From Luteococcus sp038433135 (GTDB lineage: Bacteria > Actinomycetota > Actinomycetes > Propionibacteriales > Propionibacteriaceae): a stretch of DNA of 64,000 nt. Below the pieces are notes generated by a model. That model made no database searches, was not told the origin of the DNA, and worked only from the letters and a program-made list of their open reading frames with translations. Within the stretch, counting starts at the first letter, position 1, and each line of letters begins with the position of its first letter. The position numbers and the translations under genes are program-made. Below, one piece after another: positions 52,234 to 61,814 of the stretch. The stretch is taken from contig NZ_JBCDMV010000021.1 of assembly GCF_038433135.1 (NCBI RefSeq), positions 1 through 64,000 of the forward strand, read 5' to 3'.

Positions 52234-53841
52234 TCAGATCATCCGGGGGGGTGATGGTGCCCGTCCCGCCTCCGGGGACCGCCGCAGGGCCAGCATTCTG
52301 TTGCAGGACGAGACAATGGCCGCATCATGGGTGATCACCAGAAGTGGTGAATTCCCGCACCCACGCCACAGATCCGCCATCAGGGCATCTGCAGTTTCAC
52401 GATCAAGGTGTTCGGTCGGCTCATCCAGAATGAAGACCGAGGCCCCGCCCACCAGCACCCGGGCCAGGGCGACCCGGCGGATCTCGCCGCCGCTGAGCGT
52501 CGCTCCGTGCTCCCCGACGACTCGTTGCGGATCGAGCTCCAGACCAGCTCGTCGCAGGGCATCGACGACCTGGTCGTCAGTGGCGTCCTTGTTCCCGATC
52601 CGGACATTCTCGGCCAGCGTCGTGGCAAAGATGTGGGCGTCCTGGGCTAGGTAGCCCACCTGCCCGCGAAGGTTCACCGTCCCCGCCTGCGGCGGGATCA
52701 GCCCCATCATGGTGGCGGCCAGGGTGGTCTTGCCCACGCCCGAGGGCCCGGTGACCGCCAGCCGATCGCCGGGGCGCAGTTCCAGGTTGAGCCCGACGGC
52801 CAGCGGATCCTGACCGGGCCAGCCGATGCTCACCTCGCGGAGCTCCATCCCGGGATCATCCGTGGGCTCCGCGGTGGGGCGATCCCCCTGCCCGACGGCG
52901 GGTTCGGCCAGCAGGGCGGAGACCCGGCCCAGGCTGGTGCGCGCCCGGGTCCACGTCTGGGCGGCCTGGGTGAAGCTGGCCAGCACCTCGTGCAGGGCGA
53001 GCGGGGTGAGCACCAGCACCGCCAGGTCACGGCCCAGCAATCGTTGGTCCGCCACCGCGTGCGCACCGATCCACAGCGCGCCGATCACCGCGAACCCGGC
53101 CGCCAACAGCTGACCAAAGGTGGCCACCCCGCGGGTCCAGGCCGCGCGTCGATCGGCCAGTTCCAGGCGCCGCTGGACGGCGGCCTGACGCTCCAGGCTG
53201 GTGGCCTGACGGCCGTAGGCCACCAGGTCGATCGCATTGTGGGCCAGTTCGTCCATGGCGACGGCCAGCTCGGCCCGGGCGGCCACCGCATCCGCGTCGG
53301 CCGCCCGGCTGAGCCGCTGGGCCAGCCACGGCAGCGCGATCCCCGCCAGCAACGCCGTGCCCAGCAGGACAGCCGCGGCACCGGGGCTGAAGAGCGACAG
53401 CATCAGCGAGGTGCCGAGCATCACGATGCTCGCCGAACAGAGCGGGACCACCACCCGCACCACCACGTCCTGGATCGCCTCCACATCGGCCACCACCCGG
53501 GCGAGCAGGTCTCCGCGGCTGCGGCCCAGCAGCGTCGTCTGGCTCAGGCGCTCGTAGCTGTGCAGCCGCAGCGTGCCCTGCATCCGCAGCGCCAGGTCAT
53601 GGCCCACCAGTCGTTCGCCATAACGGGCGACGCCGCGCAGGATGCCGAAGAAGCGCACCCCCACGGCGGCGGCCTCCAGGTAGAGCACCGGGGGATGCTC
53701 CGCCGCCCGGCTGAGCAGCCAGGCCGAGACGCCCATCAGCGCCACCGAGGCGCCGGAGGCGAGCACCGCCAGCAGGGTGGACAGGGCGAAGCGCCGCCGG
53801 CCAGCGGGCACGGCGTCGAGCATCTGGAGGGCCAGTCTCAT
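52234..53841 (-). CDS. cydC: Thiol reductant ABC exporter subunit CydC
   Basis: A 535-residue half of the CydDC transporter, needed to assemble cytochrome bd. Six spans (residues about 18-310) precede an ATPase with Walker A VTGPSGVGKTT, signature GATLSGGEIRR and Walker B SVFILDEPTEHLD. GVARYGERLVGHDLALRMQG near the N-terminus is typical of CydC. It overlaps cydD by 4 bp and is the last gene of cydA-B-D-C. The 88-bp stretch behind the next gene (52146-52233) has a short GACCAGTTGGTC palindrome near 52170. Confidence 0.9.
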   Translation of the reverse strand: MRLALQMLDAVPAGRRRFALSTLLAVLASGASVALMGVSAWLLSRAAEHPPVLYLEAAAVGVRFFGILRGVARYGERLVGHDLALRMQGTLRLHSYERLSQTTLLGRSRGDLLARVVADVEAIQDVVVRVVVPLCSASIVMLGTSLMLSLFSPGAAAVLLGTALLAGIALPWLAQRLSRAADADAVAARAELAVAMDELAHNAIDLVAYGRQATSLERQAAVQRRLELADRRAAWTRGVATFGQLLAAGFAVIGALWIGAHAVADQRLLGRDLAVLVLTPLALHEVLASFTQAAQTWTRARTSLGRVSALLAEPAVGQGDRPTAEPTDDPGMELREVSIGWPGQDPLAVGLNLELRPGDRLAVTGPSGVGKTTLAATMMGLIPPQAGTVNLRGQVGYLAQDAHIFATTLAENVRIGNKDATDDQVVDALRRAGLELDPQRVVGEHGATLSGGEIRRVALARVLVGGASVFILDEPTEHLDRETADALMADLWRGCGNSPLLVITHDAAIVSSCNRMLALRRSPEAGRAPSPPRMI

Positions 53842-55466
53842 CGCGCACCCCCGACGGTGACCACTCGGTCGGCCATCGCCAGCACCGCCGGGCGGTGGCT
53901 GACCACCAGCGCGCCCGCGCCGGAGGCCCGGACGGCGGCGATCACCGCGGCTTCCGCGTCGGCATCCAGCCCGGCGGTCGGCTCGTCCATCACCAGCAGG
54001 GATGCACCGTCACGCAGCCGGAGCAGGGCGCGGGCGATCGCCACCCGTCGCTGTTCGCCGGCGGACAGGCCCTCCGCGTCGTCACCGACCGGACGGTCCA
54101 ACTCCAGCTCCGGACCGCCGGCCAGGTCGAGCAGTTCACGCAGCTCGACGCGTCCGACCTCGCGGCGGGCGCCGATCGCGATGTTGCCGGCGATGGTGGG
54201 CTCGGGCATGCCCGGCTCCTGACCCACCCAGGCCAGCCGGCGTCGCCACTCATCCGGGTTGGTCAGCACGTCCTCCCCGCCGCACAGCACCCGGCCGGAA
54301 TCCGGCGTCCGGAAGCCCATCAGCACCGCCAGCAGGGTGGACTTGCCGCCGCCCGACGGCCCTTGCAGGGCCACCACCTCCCCGGGAGCCAGGTCGAGCG
54401 TCACGTCGTCGAGTACGGGCGATGGGGCTCCCGGCCAGGTCAGGCTGATGTGCTCCAGTCGGATCTCCGCCACGGGCCCGCCCGACGCCCCACCGGCCGC
54501 GGGCCCCCCGGGGAGATTCGCGGCCTGGATGATCTGCAGCGCCTGGTCGGCAGCCGCCATCCCGTCGGTGGCGTCGTGGTAGTGGGTGCCCACCTGGCGC
54601 AGCGGCAGGTAGGCCTCCGGTGCCAGGATCAACACGAACAGGGCGGTGCGCAGGTCCATCGTCGCGAAGACCACCCGGAAGCCGACGGTGACCGCCACCA
54701 CCGCCACGCTCAGGGTGGCCAGCAGTTCCAGGGCGAAGGAGGACAGGAAGCTCACCCGCAAGGTCTTCATCGTCTCGGCCCGATTGCGTTGCTCGGTGAC
54801 CCGCAGCCCCTCGCGCTGGCCGCGGGCCCGGCCGAAGGCCTGCAGGGTGGCCAGGCCGGAGACCAGATCGGCGAAGTGGTTGGCCAGCCGGGTCTGCACC
54901 CGCCAGCGGCGCTCCACCTGTTTCTGGGTGGTCCAGCCGATCAGCGCCATGAAGACCGGGATCAGGGGCAGGGTGAGGGCGATGATCACGGCGCTCGCCA
55001 CGTCCTGGCTGAGGATCACCACACCCACCACCAGCGGGACGATCACCGCCAGCACCAGCTGTGGCAGGTACTTGGAGTAGTAGCCGTCCAGCGCGTCCAG
55101 ACCCTGGGTGGTCAGCGTGACCAGCGTCGACGAGCTGACCGACGCGTCCGCCGGGCGGGCCAGCCGGGCCCGGGCCAGATCGGTCCGCAGCCCGGCCTTC
55201 ACCCGGGCCGACGCGTGGTGGGCCAGGCTCTCCGCGGCCCAGCCGAGCAGCGCCCGCAGGGTGAAGACCGCCGCCAGGCCGGCGATCCACCCGGTCAGGC
55301 CGTCGGGCCGGTGACTGGCGAAGACCGAGGAGATGGCGTCGGCCAGCAGCCGGGCCTGGGCGACGATCGCGACCGCCTGCACCAGCCCCACCACGGCAAG
55401 GGCGACCAGGAAGATCCTGGTCGCCCTGCCACGCCGCACCAGGCGGCCGTCGATGGGTCCTGCCAT
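53838..55466 (-). CDS. cydD: Thiol reductant ABC exporter subunit CydD
   Basis: A 542-residue partner of CydC; together they export glutathione/cysteine or bind haem in the E. coli model. It has six spans, Walker A LQGPSGGGKST, signature EGLSAGEQRR and Walker B SLLVMDEPTAGLD. The segment VERRWRVQTRLANHFADLVSGL is characteristic of CydD. A TAGACT box formed by the cydB stop codon region lies 7 nt before the ATG at 55466, which could give a separate leaderless cydDC message besides read-through from cydAB. Confidence 0.9.
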   Translation of the reverse strand: MAGPIDGRLVRRGRATRIFLVALAVVGLVQAVAIVAQARLLADAISSVFASHRPDGLTGWIAGLAAVFTLRALLGWAAESLAHHASARVKAGLRTDLARARLARPADASVSSSTLVTLTTQGLDALDGYYSKYLPQLVLAVIVPLVVGVVILSQDVASAVIIALTLPLIPVFMALIGWTTQKQVERRWRVQTRLANHFADLVSGLATLQAFGRARGQREGLRVTEQRNRAETMKTLRVSFLSSFALELLATLSVAVVAVTVGFRVVFATMDLRTALFVLILAPEAYLPLRQVGTHYHDATDGMAAADQALQIIQAANLPGGPAAGGASGGPVAEIRLEHISLTWPGAPSPVLDDVTLDLAPGEVVALQGPSGGGKSTLLAVLMGFRTPDSGRVLCGGEDVLTNPDEWRRRLAWVGQEPGMPEPTIAGNIAIGARREVGRVELRELLDLAGGPELELDRPVGDDAEGLSAGEQRRVAIARALLRLRDGASLLVMDEPTAGLDADAEAAVIAAVRASGAGALVVSHRPAVLAMADRVVTVGGAR

Positions 55467-55476
55467 GCCCGCGAGT

Positions 55477-56529
55477 CTATGCGGGCAGGTTCTTGGTGCT
55501 GATCCGCTTGCTGAAGACCCAGTAGCTCCACGCCTGGTAGCCCAGCACCACCGGCACCGCGCAGCCGGCGGCGATGGTCATCACCGTCAGCGTGTACGGC
55601 GAGCTGGAGGCGGTGGTCATGTCCAGCGGCTTGGCGGCGTCCAGGCTGATGAAGCCCAGGTTGCCGTACATCTTGACGAAGATGTCGATCACCAGGGCGG
55701 CGATCGCCAGACCGGTGAACAGGAAGGCGTAGCCGTCGCGGTTCTGCTTCACCATCGCGAAGGAGAGGAACAGGAAGGCGACGGCCATCGAACCGGCCAC
55801 CCAGCAGAAGGCGGTGGCGGCGGTGCCCAGCCAGGAGCTCTCGGCGGCCGGCCACGCGATGTTCTGCCAGACGACGAAGGCGGCCATCAGCACCGCGGCG
55901 GCCAGGGTGGCCTTGAGGGCAAAGGCATTGGCCTTGATGCGGATGCTGCCCTTGGTCTTGAGCGCAATGAAGACGGCGCCGTGGGCCAGGAAGAGCACCA
56001 CGAAGAGCACGCCACCCAGCAGGGCGAAGGGGTTGAACAGGCTCCAGAAGCCCTGGGCGATCAGCTGGTCGGAGCCCACCTTGATGCCCTTGACGAAGTT
56101 GGCGAAGCCGACGCCGAAGACCAGCGAGGGCAGGAAGGAGCCGATGGTGGCGCACCAGTCCAGCCCGGCCTTCCACTGGGCGCTGTCCCGCTTGGCGCGG
56201 TACTCGAAGGCGACGCCGCGCAGGATCAGGCCCACCAGCACCAGGAAGAGCGGCAGGTAGAGGCCGCTGAACAAGGAGGCGTACCAGCCGGGGAAGGCGG
56301 CGAACATGGCGCCACCGGCGGTCAGCAACCACACCTCATTGCCGTCCCAGACGGGCCCGATGGTGTTGATCATCACCCGACGGTCGGCGTCATTGCGGCC
56401 CAGGATCGGGAAGAGCATCGCGACGCCGTAGTCGAAGCCCTCCAGGAAGAGGTAGCCGAGCCAGAGCACGGCGGACAGACCGAACCACACCATCTGCAGC
56501 GTGGTCGGGTCGGCATGCATGGGGGTCAT
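55477..56529 (-). CDS. cydB: Cytochrome bd ubiquinol/menaquinol oxidase subunit II
   Basis: A 350-residue membrane subunit with about nine predicted spans, beginning TTLQMVWFGLSAVLWLGYLFLEGFDYG (motif LEGFDYGV) and containing GPVWDGNEVWLLTAGGAMFAAFP, both diagnostic of CydB. It pairs with CydA to form the oxidase that reduces O2 to water with high affinity. It follows cydA by 16 bp. The length is normal for actinobacteria. Confidence 0.95.
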   Translation of the reverse strand: MTPMHADPTTLQMVWFGLSAVLWLGYLFLEGFDYGVAMLFPILGRNDADRRVMINTIGPVWDGNEVWLLTAGGAMFAAFPGWYASLFSGLYLPLFLVLVGLILRGVAFEYRAKRDSAQWKAGLDWCATIGSFLPSLVFGVGFANFVKGIKVGSDQLIAQGFWSLFNPFALLGGVLFVVLFLAHGAVFIALKTKGSIRIKANAFALKATLAAAVLMAAFVVWQNIAWPAAESSWLGTAATAFCWVAGSMAVAFLFLSFAMVKQNRDGYAFLFTGLAIAALVIDIFVKMYGNLGFISLDAAKPLDMTTASSSPYTLTVMTIAAGCAVPVVLGYQAWSYWVFSKRISTKNLPA

Positions 56530-56545
56530 GGGTGCTCAACCTTCC

Positions 56546-58078
56546 TCAGTACGCGAAGGACAAGGGAGCATCCTCGTCCTGGTTGATCTCGACGGGGGCA
56601 ACCTCGGGCAGGCCGGCCCGGTTCCACTTCAGGATCAGCCCGAACTCCACGACGGCCAGCGCCCCGTAGACCAGGGTGAACAGCACCATCGTGGTGATCG
56701 CCTCGCCGGTGCTGACCGACGGGCTGACGGCGGTCCAGGTGGGCAGGACGCCGGCCACGATCCACGGCTGGCGACCCATCTCGGTGAAGATCCAGCCGAA
56801 GGAGTTGGCGAAGACCGGCAGGAAGGGCAGCATCCCCATCGCCAGCATCCACACGCGCCCGGGCATCGGGTTGCGACCCTTGCGCAGCGCCCACAGGATC
56901 CACGCGGAGATGGCCATGCCGGCGAAGCCGAGGCCCATCATGATCCGGAAGGTCCAGTAGCTGACCACCACATTGGGCCGGGCGTCGACGGGCATCTGCT
57001 TGAGCACCTCGGCATACTGCTTCTGCAGCTCGGTCTGGGTGCCGTCGTCGCGAATGAAGCCCTTGTCCTGGTACTGCTGGGTGAGGTCATTGATGCCCTG
57101 CACCTGGGAGTCGAAGTTGCCGTGGGCCAGGAAGGCCAGCAGCTTGGGCACCTTGATGGACCAGACCTCCTTGGTGCCGTCCAGCGAACCGACGGTGACG
57201 ACGGAGAAGTCGGGGCTGTCCTCGGTCTCGTAGTGGGCCTCGGCGGCGGCCATCTTCATCGGCTGGACGGTGGTCATCACCTTGCCCTGCAGGTCTCCCG
57301 AGCCCATCACGGCGAGCGAGGCGGCCAGCAGCACCAGGGCGCCGAACTTGGCCGCCCAGCGCCAGGTGGTGATGTCGCGCTCGATGTGCTCGGCCTTCAC
57401 CGTGGTGCCGGTGTAGTGCAGGTCGGTTCCCTCGGGGGCATTCTTGCGGGCCTTGTTCAGCCGGGCCAGGTGCCAGCCGGCCAGGCCGGCAACCAGACCG
57501 CCACCCACCATGTAGGAGGCGCTGATCTGGTGCGGGAAGGTGACCAGGAAGACTGGGTTGGTGAGCAGGGCGCCGAAATCGGTGAGCTCCGCGCGGCCAT
57601 TGCGGAAGGTGGCTCCCACGGGGTTCTGCATCCAGCTGTTGGCGGCCAGGATGAACACGGCGCTGAGCATGGTGCCGATCGCGGCTAGGTAGATCGCGGT
57701 CAGGTGCAGCTTCTTGGGCAGCTTGTCCCAGCCAAAGATCCACAGGCCGATGAAGGTGGACTCCAGGAAGAAGGCGAGCAGCGCCTCCAGCGCCAGCGGG
57801 GCCCCGAAGACGTCGCCGACGAAGCGGGAGTACTCGGACCAGTTCATGCCGAACTGGAACTCCTGCACGATGCCGGTGACGACGCCCGCGGCGAAATTGA
57901 TCAGGAACAATTTCCCGAAGAACTTCGTGAGGCGAAGGAAGTTGTCATTACCGGTCCTGTACCAGATCGTCTGCAGTACCGCGACCAGCATCGACAGCGA
58001 AATGGTCAGCGGAACGAACAGGAAGTGGTAGACCGTCGTGATCCCGAATTGCCATCTGGCAATGACCTGAGCGTCCAT
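56546..58078 (-). CDS. cydA: Cytochrome bd oxidase subunit I
   Basis: A 510-residue haem-bearing subunit. H18 in TTVYHFLFVPLTI fits the haem b595 ligand (His19 of E. coli); ALEALLAFFLESTFIGLWIFG carries the conserved glutamates; GRQPWIVAGVLPT is the conserved segment after the Q-loop. The Q-loop is of the short type. It is the first gene of cydABDC. The ATG at 58078 has no Shine-Dalgarno; a TAGTAA box 10 nt upstream suggests a very short or absent leader. A divergent BlaI-type gene shares the 57-bp promoter gap. Confidence 0.95.
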   Translation of the reverse strand: MDAQVIARWQFGITTVYHFLFVPLTISLSMLVAVLQTIWYRTGNDNFLRLTKFFGKLFLINFAAGVVTGIVQEFQFGMNWSEYSRFVGDVFGAPLALEALLAFFLESTFIGLWIFGWDKLPKKLHLTAIYLAAIGTMLSAVFILAANSWMQNPVGATFRNGRAELTDFGALLTNPVFLVTFPHQISASYMVGGGLVAGLAGWHLARLNKARKNAPEGTDLHYTGTTVKAEHIERDITTWRWAAKFGALVLLAASLAVMGSGDLQGKVMTTVQPMKMAAAEAHYETEDSPDFSVVTVGSLDGTKEVWSIKVPKLLAFLAHGNFDSQVQGINDLTQQYQDKGFIRDDGTQTELQKQYAEVLKQMPVDARPNVVVSYWTFRIMMGLGFAGMAISAWILWALRKGRNPMPGRVWMLAMGMLPFLPVFANSFGWIFTEMGRQPWIVAGVLPTWTAVSPSVSTGEAITTMVLFTLVYGALAVVEFGLILKWNRAGLPEVAPVEINQDEDAPLSFAY

Positions 58079-58088
58079 GAGGCGGACG

Positions 58089-58129
58089 TTACTACCTCTT
58101 GTCGTAGGTAGCCATCTTCGTTCTAGACT
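58089..58129. promoter_or_regulatory. Divergent cydA/blaI promoter with palindromic operator
   Basis: CTACCT-cttgtcgt-AGGTAG (58092-58111) is a perfect 6-bp-arm inverted repeat. To the left it touches TAGTAA (minus, 58094-58089), the likely -10 of cydA. To the right, TAGACT (58124-58129) ends 6 nt before the regulator's ATG. One repressor dimer here could control both directions. Confidence 0.55.
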
Positions 58130-58135
58130 GCGTCC

Positions 58136-58483
58136 ATGGCCATACTTGGGGAGCTTGAGACGCGCATCATGGAAAAGCTATGGCAGCAAGGAAAACCCGC
58201 GTCCGTCCGAGAAATTCATGAGAGTCTGCTGAGTGAGAAGACCTTGGCCTACACCACCGTGATGACCGTCCTGGATCGACTGGCCAAGAAGGGTGTGGTG
58301 CACCGCGAGCGGGCCGGTCGGCTCTGGTTGTACACCGCCGGACGCAGCCGGGCGGAGCTGGTGGTGGCCTCCATGCAGGACGCCCTGAGCCATGCCGGGC
58401 CGGACCAGGCGGATTCCCTGACCCGCTTCGCCCAGACCCTGACCGGGGCCCAGCAGGAGACCCTACGACGAGCCCTCACCTGA
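58136..58483 (+). CDS. BlaI/MecI/CopY-family repressor divergent from cydA
   Basis: A 115-residue winged-helix repressor (LGELETRIMEKLWQQGKPAS, LAYTTVMTVLDRLAKKGVVH) with a C-terminal dimerisation helix region. No BlaR1-type protease is nearby, so the inducing signal is unknown. Its position and the shared palindrome suggest that it controls cydABDC and itself, perhaps in response to oxygen or redox state. It is probably leaderless. Confidence 0.8.
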   Translation: MAILGELETRIMEKLWQQGKPASVREIHESLLSEKTLAYTTVMTVLDRLAKKGVVHRERAGRLWLYTAGRSRAELVVASMQDALSHAGPDQADSLTRFAQTLTGAQQETLRRALT

Positions 58484-58990
58484 GGGGCCCAGGGTGCGGT
58501 AGCGGCCGCGCAGGTGGTGCAGGGGCGCCTCGTCGGTGCCGGTGTGGGCCTCGTCGACGGTGAAGACCAGCTGGCGTGACCAGCCAAGATCCTGCGCGCT
58601 CTCCAGGCTGAGCTCGGCCCAGTTGGCCACCTCCATCAGCCGCGGCCCCGCGCCGCACTGCTCCCAGCTGGCCAGGGTGAAGGGCCCGCCGGGGGCCGGG
58701 GCCAGGCCGGCAAAGGCGTCGGCCAGGAAGCGATGGTCGTCGGCCAGCAGGTGCAGCACGGCGCACCCGGTCCCTTCGGCCCGTTCACACAGGTCACTGT
58801 CGGGATCCACCAGGGCAAGGACCCGCCACGGATCGCCGTCCACCAGCAGGACGGCGCTTACCGTCCAGCCCGCTCGCGTGCGCCCCTCGCCGGCGGTCAG
58901 CAGGCACACCCGCGAACCCAGTCGGGCGCGCAACTGTCGGGCGGGCTCGCGTCGACCGTCGTCAAAGGGGTGTTCGGGGTGGATGCTCAT
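58463..58990 (-). CDS. Flavin reductase-like FMN-binding protein
   Basis: A 175-residue protein of the flavin reductase-like split-barrel type. The core GSRVCLLTAGEGRTRAGWTV (in place of the usual VxVVTxxxxGxxxGxT), then SAVLLVDGDPWRVLALVD, then CAVLHLLADDHRFLADAFAG, fits the FMN-binding fold; the C-terminal LHHLRGRYRTL resembles the family's last strand. The partner or substrate is unknown. Its last 21 bp overlap the convergent BlaI-type gene. Confidence 0.65.
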   Translation of the reverse strand: MSIHPEHPFDDGRREPARQLRARLGSRVCLLTAGEGRTRAGWTVSAVLLVDGDPWRVLALVDPDSDLCERAEGTGCAVLHLLADDHRFLADAFAGLAPAPGGPFTLASWEQCGAGPRLMEVANWAELSLESAQDLGWSRQLVFTVDEAHTGTDEAPLHHLRGRYRTLGPSGEGSS

Positions 58991-59093
58991 CGATCTCCTT
59001 CGTGCATCATGAGATGATCCTGAATTGGTTTCTCAGTCAATTTTCATGCAAGACTGGTCCTGCCCCACAGCACAGACACAGAGAGACTCCCCC

Positions 59094-59738
59094 GTGAGCG
59101 CTGCGCAGCACAAGCACATCATCCGCCCGATCGTTCCCCTTGTCGCTGGCCTGACGCTGGCCGCGGGCCTGCAGCTGTCGGCGGCGTCGCCGGCCGAGGC
59201 CGCCAAGGGCGATGTCACCCACTCCCAGTTGAAGGCCATGTTCGGTGCCCGGGTGTCCAACCATCCGCGGGTGGCCAAGAACCTGCCGGCCCTCAATCGG
59301 GAGATGCGTGCTGCCGGGATCACCACCCCGCAGCGCAAGGCCGCCTTCCTGGCCACCCTGGTCAACGAGAGCCGGATGGATCCGAGCGCGCATGAGGATG
59401 GTGTGCGCGCTCGGTACAAGGGCCGCGGCTACATCCAGCTGACCGGCTCCTGGAACTACGGCGCTGCCAGCCGCGAGTTCGGCGTGAACCTGGAGCGCAA
59501 TCCCAATGCGGCCGCCTCGCCGCGGTACTCGGCCGCCATCGCCACCTGGTACTGGACCGAGCTTCGCCCGGGCACCAACCGGGCCGCCGACCGCTTTGAC
59601 ATGGGGCGGGTCAACCGCAACATCGGTTATGCACCCAGCGCCCGGGAGGACCGAGAGCGCTGCGCGGACTTCAAGCGGGCCTACAAGATCCTCAGCGGCA
59701 AGAACGCTCCCCGCAAGACCGTCTGCGCACGGCGCTGA
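59094..59738 (+). CDS. Secreted GH19 chitinase/lysozyme-like hydrolase
   Basis: A 214-residue exported protein. The signal peptide (IIRPIVPLVAGLTLAAGLQL, cleavage after AEA) is followed by a GH19-type lysozyme domain: LKAMFGAR, FLATLVNESRMDPSAHEDG (catalytic glutamate region) and YKGRGYIQLTGSWNYG, the hallmark of GH19 chitinases and phage endolysins. It probably cuts peptidoglycan or chitin outside the cell. The GTG at 59094 is preferred because GAGAG precedes it and it gives a normal signal peptide; longer starts at 59025 or 59046 are possible. Confidence 0.75.
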   Translation: MSAAQHKHIIRPIVPLVAGLTLAAGLQLSAASPAEAAKGDVTHSQLKAMFGARVSNHPRVAKNLPALNREMRAAGITTPQRKAAFLATLVNESRMDPSAHEDGVRARYKGRGYIQLTGSWNYGAASREFGVNLERNPNAAASPRYSAAIATWYWTELRPGTNRAADRFDMGRVNRNIGYAPSAREDRERCADFKRAYKILSGKNAPRKTVCARR

Positions 59739-59741
59739 GCC

Positions 59742-61814
59742 TCACCCCACCGGCGCCGCGAACTGGCTCTGGTAGAGCTCGTGGTAGTGGCCCTTCGCCT
59801 CAAGCAGTTCGTGGTGGGTGCCCTGTTCGACGATGGCGCCATTCTCCATCACCAGGATCAGGTCGGCGTCGCGGATGGTGCTCAGTCGGTGGGCGATCAC
59901 GAAGCTGGTCCGATCCGTGCGCAGCGCGGCCATGGCGTGCTGCACCAGCACCTCGGTGCGGGTGTCGACGGAGCTGGTGGCCTCGTCCAGGATCAGCATC
60001 GCCGGGTCGCTGAGGAAGGCGCGGGCGATGGTGATCAGCTGCTTCTCGCCCGCCGAGACATTGGAGCCCTCCTCGTCGATCACCGTGTCGTACCCGTCTG
60101 GCAGTGAGTGCACGAAGCGGTCCACATAGGCGGCGGTGGCGGCGGCGATGATCTGCTCCTCGGTGGCGTCGGGCCTGCCGTAGGCGATGTTCTCCCGGAT
60201 GGTGCCGCCGAACAGCCAGGTGTCCTGCAGCACCATGCCCATCCGGTCGCGCAGCTCGCGTCGGGGCACGGTGGAGATGTCGACGCCGTCCAGCGTGATC
60301 CGCCCGCCCTGCAGCTCGTAGAAGCGCATCAGCAGGTTCACCAGGGTGGTCTTGCCGGCTCCGGTGGGGCCGACGATGGCGACGGTCTGGCCCGGCTCGG
60401 CCACCAGGTTCAGGTCATTGATCAGTGGCCGATCCGGCAGGTAGCGGAAGTCGACGTGCTCGAAGACCACCCGGCCGGTGGTCGGCAGCGGCAGCTGACC
60501 GCTCGCCTCGGCGGACTGCTCCGGTGCGTCGAGCACCTGGAAGACCCGCTCGGCCGACGCGACCCCGGACTGCAACAGGTTGCTCATGCTGGCCACCTGG
60601 GTGACCGGCTGGGTGAACATCCGGGAGTACTGGATGAAGGCGGTCACATCGCCCAGTCGCATCGAGCCCGAGGCCACCTTCAGCCCGCCGATCACGGCGA
60701 TGGCAACGTAGTTCAGGTTCCCGACGAAGAACATCACCGGCATGATGATGCCGCTGATGAACTGCGCCCCGAAGGCGCTCTTGAACAGCCCGTCGTTGTG
60801 CTTGGCGAAGACCGCCTCCACCTCTCGCTGGCGGCCGAAGGTCTTGACCAGGGCGTGCCCGGAATAGGCCTCCTCGATGTGCCCGTTGAGCTCACCGGTG
60901 GACTTCCACATCTGGGCGAAGAGCTTCTGCGAGCGCTTGCCGATGACGCCGGCCAGCACACCAGAGATCGGGAGGATCAGCAGCGTCACCAGCGCCAGCT
61001 GCCAGCTCACCCAGAACATCATCGCCAGCACGCCCATCAGGGTCAGCAGGGCATTGAGCAGCTGGGAGAGGGTCTGCTGCAGCGTCTGGGAGACATTGTC
61101 GATGTCATTGGTCACCCGGCTGAGCAGCTCCCCGCGGGGCTGCTTGTCGAAGTAGCTCAGCGGCAGCCGATCCAGCTTGGCGCTGACCTCCTGGCGCATC
61201 CGGTAGATGGAGCGCTGCACGGCGCCGTTCAGCAGCCAACCCTGCAGGAAGGCCAGCAGCGCCGACGCGACGAACAGGCCCAGGGCGAGCAGCAGGATCC
61301 GGCCCAACCGATCGAAGTCGATCCCCTGGCCCACCACCACGTTCATCTTCTGCACCATGTCCGCCAGGTCGCCCTGGCCCGCGGCGCGCATCTTCTCCAG
61401 GATCGCGGCGGTCGGGGTGCCGGCCGGGGCCTGGGCGCCCAGCATCTTGCCCAGCACGCCGGCGAAGATCACGTCGGTGGCCCGGCCCAGGATCTTGGGG
61501 CCCACCACATTGGCCAGCACGCCGACGGCGGCCATCGTCATGGTGAGCAGGATCAGGGTGCGCTCGGGACGCAGGTGGCCCAGCAGCCGGCGCAGCGAGA
61601 CGCCGAAGTTGACCGGCTTCTCCACGGCGGCACCCATCCCCATCGGGCCGTGTTGTCGCCGCCCGCCGCCGTGCTTGGGGCGGGCGGGGGCGGTCTCGTT
61701 GTCCACCGCCAGGGCCGCCTGCTGGTCCGCGTTCAGGGTCTCGTCCAGGCCGCGCCGGGGAGTTACGGGGGTGTCGTCGCGTTCGGGCGCGTCGGTCTGC
61801 GCGTGCTTGCTCAT
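59742..61814 (-). CDS. Heterodimeric ABC exporter subunit, long half
   Basis: A 690-residue full half-transporter. It has a 60-residue hydrophilic N-terminus (PARPKHGGGRRQHG), six spans with an insertion between TM1 and TM3 (residues about 115-170, MRAAGQGDLADMVQKMNVVV), and an ATPase with Walker A VGPTGAGKTT, signature NVSAGEKQLI (non-canonical; LSGGQ expected), Walker B MLILDEATSSVD and H-loop AHRLST. The altered signature with an intact Walker B is what one expects in the subunit completing a degenerate ATP site. It overlaps the partner gene by 4 bp. It is a likely multidrug or lipid exporter. Confidence 0.85.
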   Translation of the reverse strand: MSKHAQTDAPERDDTPVTPRRGLDETLNADQQAALAVDNETAPARPKHGGGRRQHGPMGMGAAVEKPVNFGVSLRRLLGHLRPERTLILLTMTMAAVGVLANVVGPKILGRATDVIFAGVLGKMLGAQAPAGTPTAAILEKMRAAGQGDLADMVQKMNVVVGQGIDFDRLGRILLLALGLFVASALLAFLQGWLLNGAVQRSIYRMRQEVSAKLDRLPLSYFDKQPRGELLSRVTNDIDNVSQTLQQTLSQLLNALLTLMGVLAMMFWVSWQLALVTLLILPISGVLAGVIGKRSQKLFAQMWKSTGELNGHIEEAYSGHALVKTFGRQREVEAVFAKHNDGLFKSAFGAQFISGIIMPVMFFVGNLNYVAIAVIGGLKVASGSMRLGDVTAFIQYSRMFTQPVTQVASMSNLLQSGVASAERVFQVLDAPEQSAEASGQLPLPTTGRVVFEHVDFRYLPDRPLINDLNLVAEPGQTVAIVGPTGAGKTTLVNLLMRFYELQGGRITLDGVDISTVPRRELRDRMGMVLQDTWLFGGTIRENIAYGRPDATEEQIIAAATAAYVDRFVHSLPDGYDTVIDEEGSNVSAGEKQLITIARAFLSDPAMLILDEATSSVDTRTEVLVQHAMAALRTDRTSFVIAHRLSTIRDADLILVMENGAIVEQGTHHELLEAKGHYHELYQSQFAAPVG

